Of a stretch of 64,000 nucleotides of DNA, positions 37,404 through 46,535 are shown in pieces. A model generated the notes under the pieces. It made no database searches, was not told the origin of the DNA, and worked only from the letters and a program-made list of their open reading frames with translations. How positions within the stretch are numbered: the stretch's first letter is position 1; the number at the start of each line of letters is the position of its first letter. The stretch is from Winogradskyella helgolandensis (lineage in GTDB: Bacteria; Bacteroidota; Bacteroidia; Flavobacteriales; Flavobacteriaceae): assembly GCF_013404085.1 (NCBI RefSeq), contig NZ_JABFHO010000001.1, forward strand, positions 3,795,501 through 3,859,500, in the 5' to 3' direction. The translations under genes were made by a program, and so were the position numbers.

Positions 37404-37604
37404 CTAATCACCACTACTTAATTTGAAAAAGTCGTTTATTGGTTTCTTAAACACATCAGAAAGCTTTAAAGCCAAAACCGTCGAAGGCACATAACGATTA
37501 GCCTCAATAGAATTAATGGTCTGACGAGAGACACCTATTCTCTTTGCCAAATCATCTTGAGTAAGATTTAAGATGGCTCGTTCTACTTTTAAAGTATTTT
37601 CCAT
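37404..37604 (-). CDS. XRE-type helix-turn-helix regulator
   Basis: 66 residues, a single HTH domain: LNLTQDDLAKRIGVSRQTINSIEANRYVPSTVLALKLSDVF. Its ATG shares one base with the stop codon of the membrane-protein gene (TAATG), so the two are translated together. Pairs of a small XRE regulator with a membrane protein are common in bacteria and are usually autoregulatory. Confidence 0.92.
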   Translation of the reverse strand: MENTLKVERAILNLTQDDLAKRIGVSRQTINSIEANRYVPSTVLALKLSDVFKKPINDFFKLSSGD

Positions 37605-38053
37605 TATCTATAACGCTTTAAATTATGATAGAACATAAGCTGAATCATTAACATAAATAACAATACCTGAAAATCACCTAAATTTTTAAAGGATTCTCCT
37701 CCTGAATTCATAACATTAGAAACACCAAACTCAACATAAGGCATCACTAGCGCATATATAACACCAATAACAAAAGCTATAGCATAAGATTGCGCTCTCA
37801 AAACAATGGTCATTTCATCTTCAAGTTTATCTTTAGACAAAGACATAATTAACATACCGACTAAAAGGAATTTCTGTAATACTAATTTTAACCACACCGT
37901 GTCTCCATCCATTGCAAAAGCACGGACAAACATCATCACAATGGACAATAATACCACAGTAATACCAATCGTCATAAACTGATGCGGTAGCCTAAAATGA
38001 ATAAGCTTATAAAACGTATTCCGTTCGCATTCCATAATTTTATCTGTTTTCAT
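37604..38053 (-). CDS. Membrane protein paired with the XRE regulator
   Basis: 149 residues from ATG at 38053 (three more codons are open upstream). Four hydrophobic segments lie near 27-46, 58-76, 88-107 and 126-143. I do not recognise a named family. The coupling with the regulator suggests that both respond to the same stimulus, possibly at the membrane; this is inference. Confidence 0.75.
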   Translation of the reverse strand: MKTDKIMECERNTFYKLIHFRLPHQFMTIGITVVLLSIVMMFVRAFAMDGDTVWLKLVLQKFLLVGMLIMSLSKDKLEDEMTIVLRAQSYAIAFVIGVIYALVMPYVEFGVSNVMNSGGESFKNLGDFQVLLFMLMIQLMFYHNLKRYR

Positions 38054-38210
38054 AATTGACAAATTTATTTTATATTAAGTAAAAATAACTTTACTATATG
38101 ACAAATATACTTTACATTTTTAATTTAAACAAAGTATTATGTAAAAAATTAATAGTATTTATAATCTTAACGAAATAAACTCCGCATAAATTATGAAAAC
38201 TCAAAAACCA

Positions 38211-38226
38211 ATCGTAAATTTGCGAT
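38211..38226 (+). promoter_or_regulatory. ArsR-type operator 1, over the arsR promoter
   Basis: ATCGTAAATTTGCGAT is a 16-bp palindrome with one mismatched pair (ATCGyAAATTTrCGAT). It contains the -7 element TAAATTTG (38215-38222), so a bound repressor would block RNA polymerase. The same half sites recur at 38558-38573. Confidence 0.65.
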
Positions 38227-38233
38227 AAGAAAT

Positions 38234-38539
38234 ATGAAAAGAAGTTTAGAAACTATAGAATATAAAGAAAATACTGAAGCCTTAGCAAAGTTTGCTAAAG
38301 CATTAGGCCACCCAACACGTATTGCCATATTGAAGCATCTAGAAAGTCAATCGTGTTGTTTCACCGGAGATTTAGTCGATGTGTTTCCGTTGGCACAATC
38401 TACAGTATCACAACACTTAAAAGAATTAAAAAACGCGGGTTTAATTCAAGGTGAATTAAAATCGCCTAAAATAAAATACTGTATTAATCAAGAAAACTGG
38501 AAGATTGCAAAATCCTTGTTTCAAGATTTTTTTGATTGA
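38234..38539 (+). CDS. ArsR-family metalloregulator
   Basis: 101 residues, winged helix: KFAKALGHPTRIAILKHLESQSCCFTGDLVDVFPLAQSTVSQHLKELKNAGLIQGE. The Cys41-Cys42 pair sits at the start of the helix where ArsR proteins bind arsenite or other soft metals. A third Cys is in IKYCINQ. It should repress the genes downstream until a thiol-binding ligand releases it. First gene of the module, with a very short leader. Confidence 0.9.
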   Translation: MKRSLETIEYKENTEALAKFAKALGHPTRIAILKHLESQSCCFTGDLVDVFPLAQSTVSQHLKELKNAGLIQGELKSPKIKYCINQENWKIAKSLFQDFFD

Positions 38540-38557
38540 TATTTTTTTAATAATCAT

Positions 38558-38573
38558 ATCGCTTATTGGCGAT
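38558..38573 (+). promoter_or_regulatory. ArsR-type operator 2, before the thioredoxin-like gene
   Basis: ATCGCTTATTGGCGAT has the half sites ATCG(C/T) and (G)CGAT at the same spacing as operator 1. It lies between arsR and the second gene, 17 bases before the ATG. Confidence 0.6.
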
Positions 38574-38590
38574 AAACAAATAATACTATT

Positions 38591-38827
38591 ATGAGTAGAG
38601 TAATTAAAATATTAGGAACTGGTTGTCCAAAATGTAAATCGATGACTAGTGTTGTAAAAGAGGTCGTTTCAGAAAATAACGTTGATGCTACCATTGAAAA
38701 AGTTGAAGATATTATGGAAATCATGAAATTCAATGTCATGTCCACACCTGCCTTGGTCATCGATGATGTGATTACTATTAAAGGTCGAGTACCTTCAAAA
38801 GCTGAAGTATTGGCACTGTTAAATTAA
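38591..38827 (+). CDS. Small thioredoxin-like protein (ArsE-like)
   Basis: 78 residues. Thioredoxin fold with the active site GTGCPKC (Cys12, Cys15), cis-Pro segment MSTPALVIDDVI and the ending KGRVPSKAEVLALL. It matches the redox-active disulphide protein 2 family. In the arsEFG system of Shewanella the first gene codes for a small protein of this sort. It probably passes electrons to a neighbouring membrane or envelope protein. Confidence 0.85.
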   Translation: MSRVIKILGTGCPKCKSMTSVVKEVVSENNVDATIEKVEDIMEIMKFNVMSTPALVIDDVITIKGRVPSKAEVLALLN

Positions 38828-38838
38828 AATGCACTGTT

Positions 38839-39246
38839 ATGAATTATCAAGTCAACGCTTCTTCGCTTTTCAATGAAGATGCTGTTATTCATATAAAAGC
38901 ATCGGACATCGCTTTTGGCACCACATCAAAAACTGCTGACATTTTACCCAATCCGGCAGAATTATTCTTAGGATCATTTGCAGCGTGTATGCTTAAAAAT
39001 GTGGAGCGTTTTTCTGCAATGATGAAATTCGATTACACAAAAACAACACTCCATGTGAGTGCCACACGTCTAGAGCATCCACCACGAATGGAAAACATTA
39101 GCTATGATTTAACCATTTACACCAACGACGAAAAATTGAATGTCGATTTGCTAAAAAAGAACATTGAAAAACACGGAACCATCTACAATACTATAAAACT
39201 AGCCTGTTCTATTTCTGGTTCTATTAAAACACAAAACGATGTTTGA
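38839..39246 (+). CDS. OsmC-family protein
   Basis: 135 residues. The OsmC fold is visible with NPAELFLGSFAACMLKNVERFS, where the conserved Cys lies in AAC, and LLKKNIEKHGTIYNTIKLACSIS with the second conserved Cys. The two Cys form a peroxidatic pair that reduces organic hydroperoxides. It starts 11 bp after the thioredoxin-like gene and overlaps the next gene by eight bases. Confidence 0.88.
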   Translation: MNYQVNASSLFNEDAVIHIKASDIAFGTTSKTADILPNPAELFLGSFAACMLKNVERFSAMMKFDYTKTTLHVSATRLEHPPRMENISYDLTIYTNDEKLNVDLLKKNIEKHGTIYNTIKLACSISGSIKTQNDV

Positions 39247-40213
39247 TTGGTTACAACATTTCGCCGATTGGTTAATCTATTCTGTATTTGGAATTGAGGC
39301 AGAAACACATTTAGGAATTGCCCTTAACTTCTTTGTATACGATACCATAAAAATTCTGATTCTGCTTTTCGTTATCGTTTTCATCATGGGTATTGTGAAT
39401 ACATATTTTCCTGTTGAACGCCTAAAAGATTATCTGAATAGAAAAAAACTCTACGGTTTAGAATACTTTTTTTCTTCGATTTTTGGAGCCATAACACCAT
39501 TTTGTTCCTGCTCTTCTGTGCCCCTTTTTATTGGTTTTGTACAAGGTGGAATTCCTTTGGGTGTTACCTTTTCCTTTTTAATTACTTCACCATTAGTCAA
39601 TGAAGTTGCCGTGGCGATGTTTATAGGTATGTTTGGATTAAAAGCAACCTTAATCTACGTTGTATCAGGTATTTTATTAGGGACCATAGGAGGTTGGCTG
39701 CTCGGTAAGTTCAATCTTGAACCTTTACTGTCTGATTGGGTAAAACAAATTCTTGTCAATAAAATGCAACAGGCAGAGTTCCAAGAAGAAAAAAGAACAT
39801 TTCACCAACGTTTACCTGAAATTACAAATAGTGCTTGGGATATTGTAAAAGGTGTACTCCTTTATGTCATTATTGGTATTGCCATTGGTGCCGCCATGCA
39901 TGGCTACGTTCCAGAAAACTTTTTTAATGAGTATTTAGGAGGTGGAGAATGGTGGACCGTTCCGCTTGCCGTAATCGTTGCTGTGCCTATGTATGCTAAT
40001 GCCGCAGGTATTGTTCCAATCATAGAAGTTTTTGTAGCCAAAGGAGTGCCTTTAGGCACTGCTATAGCTTTTATGATGGCTACAGTAGGCTTATCTATTC
40101 CGGAAGCCACCTTGTTAAAAAAAGTAATGTCCTTAAAACTGATTGCTATCTTTTTTGGTGTGGTTACCCTGTGTATTATGCTTTCAGGCTTTGTATTCAA
40201 CATATTATTATAA
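39239..40213 (+). CDS. Permease of the DUF318/ArsP-like family
   Basis: 324 residues with about eight membrane segments. The hallmark FCSCSSVPLF (Cys89, Cys91) is followed by GIPLGVTFSFLITSPLVNEVA. A second family block, YANAAGIVPIIEVFVAKGVPLGTAIAFMMATVGLSIPEA, is near the end. ArsP members export trivalent organoarsenicals through the paired cysteines; other members have unknown substrates. Overlaps the OsmC gene by eight bases. Confidence 0.88.
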   Translation: MFDWLQHFADWLIYSVFGIEAETHLGIALNFFVYDTIKILILLFVIVFIMGIVNTYFPVERLKDYLNRKKLYGLEYFFSSIFGAITPFCSCSSVPLFIGFVQGGIPLGVTFSFLITSPLVNEVAVAMFIGMFGLKATLIYVVSGILLGTIGGWLLGKFNLEPLLSDWVKQILVNKMQQAEFQEEKRTFHQRLPEITNSAWDIVKGVLLYVIIGIAIGAAMHGYVPENFFNEYLGGGEWWTVPLAVIVAVPMYANAAGIVPIIEVFVAKGVPLGTAIAFMMATVGLSIPEATLLKKVMSLKLIAIFFGVVTLCIMLSGFVFNILL

Positions 40214-40232
40214 ACTATAAATCAATAAAATT

Positions 40233-40673
40233 ATGCGACAAACACTTCAATTATTAGTCATTCTAACCGTAGGTTTAATACTGACATCCTGCAACAGCCA
40301 AAACAAAAGTAGCGACCAATCTTTAGACCAATCAGTTTCTAAAATAGAAGTTATGGATTTCCACTCTACGCATCGCTGTATGACGTGCAATGCTATTGAG
40401 GCTAATACGAAATTCACATTAGACACTTATTTTTCGAACGAATTAAAAGCGGATAAAATTAGCTTCCAAGTCATAAATGTCGATGACGAAAAAAACGAAA
40501 AAATAGCAGAAAAATTTGAAGCTTCGGGTACCGCTTTAATCTTAAACGTGATTAAAAACGGAAAAGAAACCAAAATAGATTTAACCGAATTTGCTTTTAT
40601 GAATGGCACAGAACAAGATGCGTTTTCTAAAGAACTAAAATCTAAAATTGATGCGCAATTAAAAACACTCTAA
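40233..40673 (+). CDS. ArsF-like thioredoxin-fold lipoprotein
   Basis: 146 residues. Lipoprotein signal with Cys20 (LTSC). The domain has HSTHRCMTCNAIE with a CxxC pair (Cys49, Cys52), then a thioredoxin-like body. It matches the family annotated as nitrophenyl compound nitroreductase subunit ArsF (name from memory). It lies 19 bp after the permease and its stop codon directly abuts the ArsG-like start. Confidence 0.8.
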   Translation: MRQTLQLLVILTVGLILTSCNSQNKSSDQSLDQSVSKIEVMDFHSTHRCMTCNAIEANTKFTLDTYFSNELKADKISFQVINVDDEKNEKIAEKFEASGTALILNVIKNGKETKIDLTEFAFMNGTEQDAFSKELKSKIDAQLKTL

Positions 40674-41384
40674 ATGGAGTTTCTAAAAGCACTCTTAGAA
40701 AATTATAACATTCCCATTGTATCAGCCTTAATACTCGGACTAATGACAGCCATTAGTCCGTGTCCTTTGGCAACTAACATTACAGCAACGGCCTTTATCT
40801 CTAAAAATATTTCAAGTAAACGAAAAGTATTTTTCAGCGGCTTATTATATTCATTAGGTAGAGGCTTTAGTTATACTGCCATTGGATTCATCTTATATTT
40901 TGGTGCGAGTAAGTTTCATATCGCACGATTTTTTAATCAAAATGGCGAAAAATATTTAGGTCCATTATTAATCATCATAGGTTTAATAATGCTGAATATT
41001 ATTAAACTCAATTTTTTAGGAACATCTAATTTTCAAGAACGACTATCCGAAAAATTTAAAGATAAAGGGGTATTAGGGTCATTTTTGATTGGTGTCGTTT
41101 TCGCTTTGGCATTTTGCCCTTATAGTGGAGCCTTATTTTTTGGGATGCTTATTCCCATGACCATAACATCTGCAGATGGTCTTTATTTACCCATAGTATT
41201 TGCCTTCGGTACAGGATTACCAGTGATTCTTTTCACCTATTTATTAGCTTTTACCGCAGGAAAAGTTGGAGTGTTTTATAATAAAATTACCAAAATTGAA
41301 AAAGCCATGCGTATTGTAGCTGGTGTTGTTTTTATTATCACTGGGTTATATTATGTGGCTATATTTACTGGGATACTAGCATAA
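40674..41384 (+). CDS. ArsG-like efflux permease, CcdA/DsbD fold
   Basis: 236 residues with six membrane segments. ISPCPLATN (Cys30) and AFCPYSG (Cys148) are the paired cysteines of the CcdA/DsbD fold. In ArsG proteins this fold is reported to export aromatic aminoarsenicals; in CcdA it moves electrons across the membrane. The start codon follows the ArsF-like stop without a gap, so the two are coupled. Last gene of the module. Confidence 0.85.
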   Translation: MEFLKALLENYNIPIVSALILGLMTAISPCPLATNITATAFISKNISSKRKVFFSGLLYSLGRGFSYTAIGFILYFGASKFHIARFFNQNGEKYLGPLLIIIGLIMLNIIKLNFLGTSNFQERLSEKFKDKGVLGSFLIGVVFALAFCPYSGALFFGMLIPMTITSADGLYLPIVFAFGTGLPVILFTYLLAFTAGKVGVFYNKITKIEKAMRIVAGVVFIITGLYYVAIFTGILA

Positions 41385-41540
41385 TTTACGATAAGAACTT
41401 AAGGCCTTAGTCACAATCCCTTTTTCTATCTCCTTTTAATTAATCGATGTATTTATGTATTGTAGTTAATCGAAAAAAATGAATTGATGTCTAAAGTTTG
41501 AACTAAATATGTTTATTATTGTCTCTCAAGCTACTAACCA

Positions 41541-44498
41541 ATGAAACACTTTTTTCTTACATCATTCTTACTAATTTGCTTTTTAGATTTATTTAGTCAA
41601 AACGTGACTTTTGAGGATCCAAATTTCAAAAATTACTTAGTAAGCTCTATCTGTGCTGATCTAAACAACGATGGATATCCAGAATCTGTTGTGGATACTA
41701 ATAATGATGGAGAAATACAAATTTCTGAAGCTGAAGCTGTTTTCATGCTAGAAATAAATGAAAATTGCTTAGCAATATCAGCAGAAGGGATAGCGGCTTT
41801 TACTAATTTAAATGAACTTTTGTTAGAAAACACAAATTTAAATACTATAGACTTAAGCTTTATTTCTCAAATCAGTGAATTAGAAATCTCAAGCAATCCC
41901 AATCTGACGTCTATTAGTTTAGGACAACTTACATCTGTTACTAGACATATAACCTTTGATTTAAATCCTAACCTTGAATCCATTGATTTATTAAATTTAA
42001 CAACCGTTGGTGGTCGTTTTGTTTACCGATATAATGCTACAACATCTAATACAACTATAAACTTAGACTTAAACAGTCTCTCTAGCATAGGTAGTAGCTT
42101 ATATATTACAAATAATGACTCAGTACTACCTATGAGTATCAATTTATCTAACCTATTTACGGTTAATCAATCTATGATTATTAATGATAATAATATCTTA
42201 GATATCGATTTAAGTAACTTAACTTATATCCATGGCTTTAGATTTATCGGTAACGATACTATAACGGATTTAAATTTGAGCAATGTAGTTTCTAATGAAG
42301 TCTATATAACGTCATCAGATGAGATTAGTATTCAGAGTTATAATCTAGAGTCTATAGATTTATCAAGTTTAGAATATTCTGTTGAACGCCTTATAATTAA
42401 TGGTAATCTCATGGATGTCAATCTAAGTAGCCTCAACAATGTCGATGGTCATATCACGTTATCATTTGATTCGCCAATTCTTAGCTTGCCCAGCCTTCAA
42501 ACAGGAGACATAACGATTGGTGGAGATGTGCAACATATTGATTTAAGCGCCTTAGAAACTGGTGGTCTATATGTGAACACAACAAATCATGATTTAAACA
42601 CCATAGATTTAACAAATTTAATTGACGGAAGTATCAGTCTATCAAATAATCAATTGACAGAACTAAACCTCCCAAGTTTAATTAATGCTGTAGATTTAAA
42701 CGTTAAATACAATCAATTAACTAGTGTTAATTTACCTCTACTAGAAACCGTAGAGGATATTTTATTTACAGGAAATCAATTAGACAATTTTGAATTAACT
42801 AATACTGTGGTTACTGGTAACTTAAATTTAAGTTCAAATCCATTGACAAATATAAATTTACAAAATAATACAATTCGAAATTTATCATTAAGCAATACAG
42901 AATTCTCTTCTTTAGACTTAAGCACCACAACAGTGGAGAGTTTTAGTATTTATAATAACGTAAATCTCTTTAATATAAACATTAAAAACGGGGACATCAT
43001 GGAATCTGTTAATTTCTTGAGTGATCCCACATTAACCAATGTGCCCAATCTAGCATATATCTGTGTTGATGAAGGCGAACTAAACTACATTAGTGATTTT
43101 ATTCCAGCTAACTGCAACATCAACACTTATTGTTCTTTTGTACCTGGTGGCCAATATTTTATTGTAGAAGGAGAAAATAAATTCGATTCCAATTCAGATG
43201 GCTGTGATGTCACTGATACACCATTTCCTAATTTAATGTATTCAATTTCAGATGGTACCATTGAAGAGATTAGCATTTCAAACAATAATGGAAGTTATAC
43301 CATTCCATTAGAAGTGGGTAATTACACCATTACGCCAAACCTTGTTAATGAAGATTACTTCTCAATTAGTCCAGAAAATATCGCTGTAAATTTCCCAGAC
43401 GAAAGCAGTCCTTACACTCAGGATTTTTGTATTACTCCTAATGGCATAAAAAATGACTTACAGGCCTATATTGTACCATTATCTTCGGCACGTCCTGGGT
43501 TTGATTCAACTTATAAGATTGTATATAGAAATGTTGGAAATACAATTTTATCAGGAAATGTAACATTCACTTTTGAGGACGACTATATGGATTTCGTTTC
43601 ATCTGCTCCTGCTGTAACAAGTCAAAATGAAAACATACTATCATGGGATTATAACAATTTTCAACCTTTTGAGAACAGATCTATTCTTGTTACAATGAAT
43701 CTCAATCCGCCAACGCACTTAACATTCCCCTTAAATAATGCGGATATTTTAAATTTTGATACGAGAATAAATCCTATTCCAAATGATGAATTTATTAGTG
43801 ATAACAGCATGGGACTTAAACAATTGGTTGTTAATTCTTTTGACCCAAATGATATAACTTGTTTAGAGGGGCCACAAATTCTTGAAGACGAAGTTGGAAC
43901 ATATGTACATTACATAGTTAGGTTTGAAAATACAGGCTCTGCCTCTGCTGTAAATATTGTTGTTAAAACTATAATTGATGAAACAAAATTTGATAGCTCT
44001 AGTTTTATACCTCTAGATAGTAGTCATATTTATAGCACCAAAATAACAAATAATAATGAGGTTGAATTTATTTTTGAAAACATTGAACTCCCATTTGATG
44101 ATGCCAACAATGATGGGTATGTTGTATTTAAGATTAAAACACTATCGACCTTAGATTTAGGAAACACCTTTGAAAGCACGGCTGATATATACTTTGATTA
44201 TAACTTTCCAATTATTACGAATACTTATTCTACTGAAATTGTAAACGAAAGATTACATACCGATAAAAACAGTACAGACGCCATTCAAATATACCCAAAT
44301 CCTGTTACAGATATTTTGAACATTGAAGGCACAAGTTTATTACAATCAATTTCACTGTATACTTTGTCTGGTCAATTAATTATAGAACAAACGGAATCTC
44401 TAAATAAGCTAGACTTAACTAATTTAAAAAATGGTTTTTACATGCTAAAATTGAAAACACCTTTCGGAGAAATGAATAAGAAGATCATAAAATTATAG
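41541..44498 (+). CDS. LRR-like secreted protein with T9SS type A sorting domain
   Basis: 985 residues. Signal peptide 1-20. An EF-hand-like DTNNDGEIQISE (52-63) follows DLNNDGYPE. Irregular leucine-rich repeats of the internalin kind (LNTIDLS, LTSISLG, LTELNLPSL) run to about 520. An Ig-like domain and a DUF11/DUF7619-type domain (YVHYIVRFENTGSASAVNIVV, DIYFDYNFPI) precede the type A sorting domain (IYPNPVTDILNIEG...NKKIIKL). Surface-attached, probably for adhesion. Its stop codon lies four bases from that of the convergent glycosyltransferase. Confidence 0.9.
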   Translation: MKHFFLTSFLLICFLDLFSQNVTFEDPNFKNYLVSSICADLNNDGYPESVVDTNNDGEIQISEAEAVFMLEINENCLAISAEGIAAFTNLNELLLENTNLNTIDLSFISQISELEISSNPNLTSISLGQLTSVTRHITFDLNPNLESIDLLNLTTVGGRFVYRYNATTSNTTINLDLNSLSSIGSSLYITNNDSVLPMSINLSNLFTVNQSMIINDNNILDIDLSNLTYIHGFRFIGNDTITDLNLSNVVSNEVYITSSDEISIQSYNLESIDLSSLEYSVERLIINGNLMDVNLSSLNNVDGHITLSFDSPILSLPSLQTGDITIGGDVQHIDLSALETGGLYVNTTNHDLNTIDLTNLIDGSISLSNNQLTELNLPSLINAVDLNVKYNQLTSVNLPLLETVEDILFTGNQLDNFELTNTVVTGNLNLSSNPLTNINLQNNTIRNLSLSNTEFSSLDLSTTTVESFSIYNNVNLFNINIKNGDIMESVNFLSDPTLTNVPNLAYICVDEGELNYISDFIPANCNINTYCSFVPGGQYFIVEGENKFDSNSDGCDVTDTPFPNLMYSISDGTIEEISISNNNGSYTIPLEVGNYTITPNLVNEDYFSISPENIAVNFPDESSPYTQDFCITPNGIKNDLQAYIVPLSSARPGFDSTYKIVYRNVGNTILSGNVTFTFEDDYMDFVSSAPAVTSQNENILSWDYNNFQPFENRSILVTMNLNPPTHLTFPLNNADILNFDTRINPIPNDEFISDNSMGLKQLVVNSFDPNDITCLEGPQILEDEVGTYVHYIVRFENTGSASAVNIVVKTIIDETKFDSSSFIPLDSSHIYSTKITNNNEVEFIFENIELPFDDANNDGYVVFKIKTLSTLDLGNTFESTADIYFDYNFPIITNTYSTEIVNERLHTDKNSTDAIQIYPNPVTDILNIEGTSLLQSISLYTLSGQLIIEQTESLNKLDLTNLKNGFYMLKLKTPFGEMNKKIIKL

Positions 44499-44502
44499 CA
44501 TA

Positions 44503-45735
44503 TTATCTATTCTTCTCCTCAATCCACTTACTCATAAATTTGGTGCTTTGCATGGATTGCATCATAAATAATTGTCCGATAAAGTTGTTTTCGCGATGTG
44601 CATTTATATCCGTAGAAAGTTCTATTAGTTTAGATGCAAATCCTTTTTCAAAATTTACTTTATTGAAGCGCTGATGTATCACTTTAAAACCATGTTGTTG
44701 TTTTTGTTTCCAAGTTTCAGCATTATTGTAAAGTAAGACAGCTTTTTCAGCAAAAACTTTAGGGTTATCCGAGATAAAACCGTTAACATCTAGATGACCA
44801 AACATGCCTTCGGCTGCAATGCTCGTCATTGCACAAGGAGTTCCGTTTTGCATCGCGTCTATGAGTTTTCCTTTAAGTCCGGCACCAAATCGCAAAGATG
44901 CTAAGCAAACCTTGGCGTTTTTCATGACGTCATTGACGTCCTCAGCAAAACCTTTAATAAAAAATCCTTCTTTAGGTTTATGGAGTTGGGTCACTTTTTG
45001 CGATTCATAAGATCCATAAATATGCAATTCCGCTTTTGGTAATTGTTGTCGTATTATTGGCCAAATCGTTTGTTTTAAATACAATACGGCATCATAGTTT
45101 GGAGCGTGTAAAAAATTACCGATGGTTATAAAATGTTGTCGTGCTTCAAAAGTTGGTAAGTATTTTATATCGTCCTCTGAAATAGGCTGTAACAGAAAAG
45201 GCAAATAATACAGTAAACTTGTATCAATGTTAAATTGATTGGTTAAAATATCAATTTCAGCTTCAGAAATTATTAAACTCAGGTCACAACGATAGATACT
45301 GGCAATTTCACGTTTGGTAGTATCGTTTTGAAGATATTCTAATGTAACGACTTCATTTCGTTTTAACGCTACTTCCCTAGCCTTTCGTAAGCCATGAAAA
45401 TCTTCGGTATCTAAAATTCGCAACGCATTAGGACATTGTTCTGAAACGCGCCAGCCATATTGTTCTTCCGTCATAAAACGATCAAACAACACAGCATCTG
45501 GATCTAATTCTTTTACAAATGCATCAAAAGACGAATCGTTTAAAAGAATCGGTTTGGTTTCAACATTTATGGTGTTTAAATCAAACGTATTATCAGACAT
45601 TTTAGCTGCAGAAGAAAACGTCACTTCATAACCTTGATTTTGAAATTGCGTTATCAATTGAAGTATACGACTGCCAGCAGCAGAACTTTTGGGCTCTGGC
45701 CAAACGAAACCGATAACGAATAATTTTTTTTTCAT
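44503..45735 (-). CDS. Glycosyltransferase, GT-B fold
   Basis: 410 residues from ATG at 45735 (seven more codons are open upstream). The N-terminus KKLFVIGFVWPEPKSSAAGSRI fits the acceptor domain. The C-terminal half shows FITIGNFLHAPNYDAVLYLKQTIWP, AELHIYGSYES and the nucleotide-sugar region RFGAGLKGKLIDAMQNGTPCAMTSIAAEG. It is an isolated gene, so neither the sugar nor the acceptor can be named; capsule, exopolysaccharide or protein glycan are possible. Confidence 0.85.
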   Translation of the reverse strand: MKKKLFVIGFVWPEPKSSAAGSRILQLITQFQNQGYEVTFSSAAKMSDNTFDLNTINVETKPILLNDSSFDAFVKELDPDAVLFDRFMTEEQYGWRVSEQCPNALRILDTEDFHGLRKAREVALKRNEVVTLEYLQNDTTKREIASIYRCDLSLIISEAEIDILTNQFNIDTSLLYYLPFLLQPISEDDIKYLPTFEARQHFITIGNFLHAPNYDAVLYLKQTIWPIIRQQLPKAELHIYGSYESQKVTQLHKPKEGFFIKGFAEDVNDVMKNAKVCLASLRFGAGLKGKLIDAMQNGTPCAMTSIAAEGMFGHLDVNGFISDNPKVFAEKAVLLYNNAETWKQKQQHGFKVIHQRFNKVNFEKGFASKLIELSTDINAHRENNFIGQLFMMQSMQSTKFMSKWIEEKNR

Positions 45736-45864
45736 GTAACAATTATAAAATTCCAAAAAATAAATCTAAAACACCAATTGGTCCGCATAGAATTTAATTT
45801 TTATAATCTTATTTTTTGATTAATTTTATCTCGAATAATTGGGACTAAATTAATCAATTTTCAT

Positions 45865-46431
45865 TTGACCAAAGCAGAACTCTATAAGGAATTAAACTAC
45901 GTCAACCATTCGCGCGATATGCGATTGAAGTACGCTCACCTTATCATTGATAATCCGGAATTGGTCGCACCACTTTTAGACATTCTATTTGATGTGGATG
46001 ATAAAATTTCGTGCAGAGCCGCTTGGGTTTTTGAGTTTATGTGTGGTGAAAATTTAGATGCTATAATTCCGCATCTCGATACGTTTACTAATAACATTTC
46101 AAAAGTCCACTTAGATCCGGCCGTTAGACCGGTAGCTAAGATTTGTGAGTATTTGACCAAAGCCCATTATTCTAAAACCGACAATGCCATTAAGACAGCA
46201 CTTTCTGAAACTCATAAAGAAAAAATTGTAGAAGCTTGCTTCGATTGGATGATTAATGATGAAAAAATAGCACCAAAAGCCTATAGCATGAATAGCTTAT
46301 ATCTCTTAGGTACTGAGTACGATTGGATTCACCCAGAACTAGCTATTATTTTAGAACGTGATTATGAAATGCAAAGTTCCGGGTTTAAAGCAAGAGCAAA
46401 GCATATTTTAAAGAAAATTAAAACGCATTAG
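45865..46431 (+). CDS. HEAT-like helical repeat protein upstream of purB
   Basis: 188 residues, starting with TTG at 45865 since no ATG lies near in frame. It is all-helical: RLKYAHLIIDNPELVAPLLDILFDVDDKISCRAAWVFEFMCGENLDAIIPHLDTF resembles HEAT/ARM repeats. I recall this protein directly upstream of purB in other Flavobacteriaceae, where it is often misnamed adenylosuccinate lyase. It has no lyase motif. Probably a protein-binding scaffold. Confidence 0.7.
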   Translation: MTKAELYKELNYVNHSRDMRLKYAHLIIDNPELVAPLLDILFDVDDKISCRAAWVFEFMCGENLDAIIPHLDTFTNNISKVHLDPAVRPVAKICEYLTKAHYSKTDNAIKTALSETHKEKIVEACFDWMINDEKIAPKAYSMNSLYLLGTEYDWIHPELAIILERDYEMQSSGFKARAKHILKKIKTH

Positions 46432-46535
46432 AAATTGTAGGTTTGTTGTTGGAAAATATCCTAAAAACTTCTTGCTTCGTGCTTTAAACTTCAAACTTAC
46501 TTCCTATATTTACCACTTCTAAAAAACTAACATAA

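Noticed and set aside
39904..40203. Minus-strand frame of 99 codons
   Set aside because: It is antisense to the CSCSS permease gene; no domain or promoter supports it.
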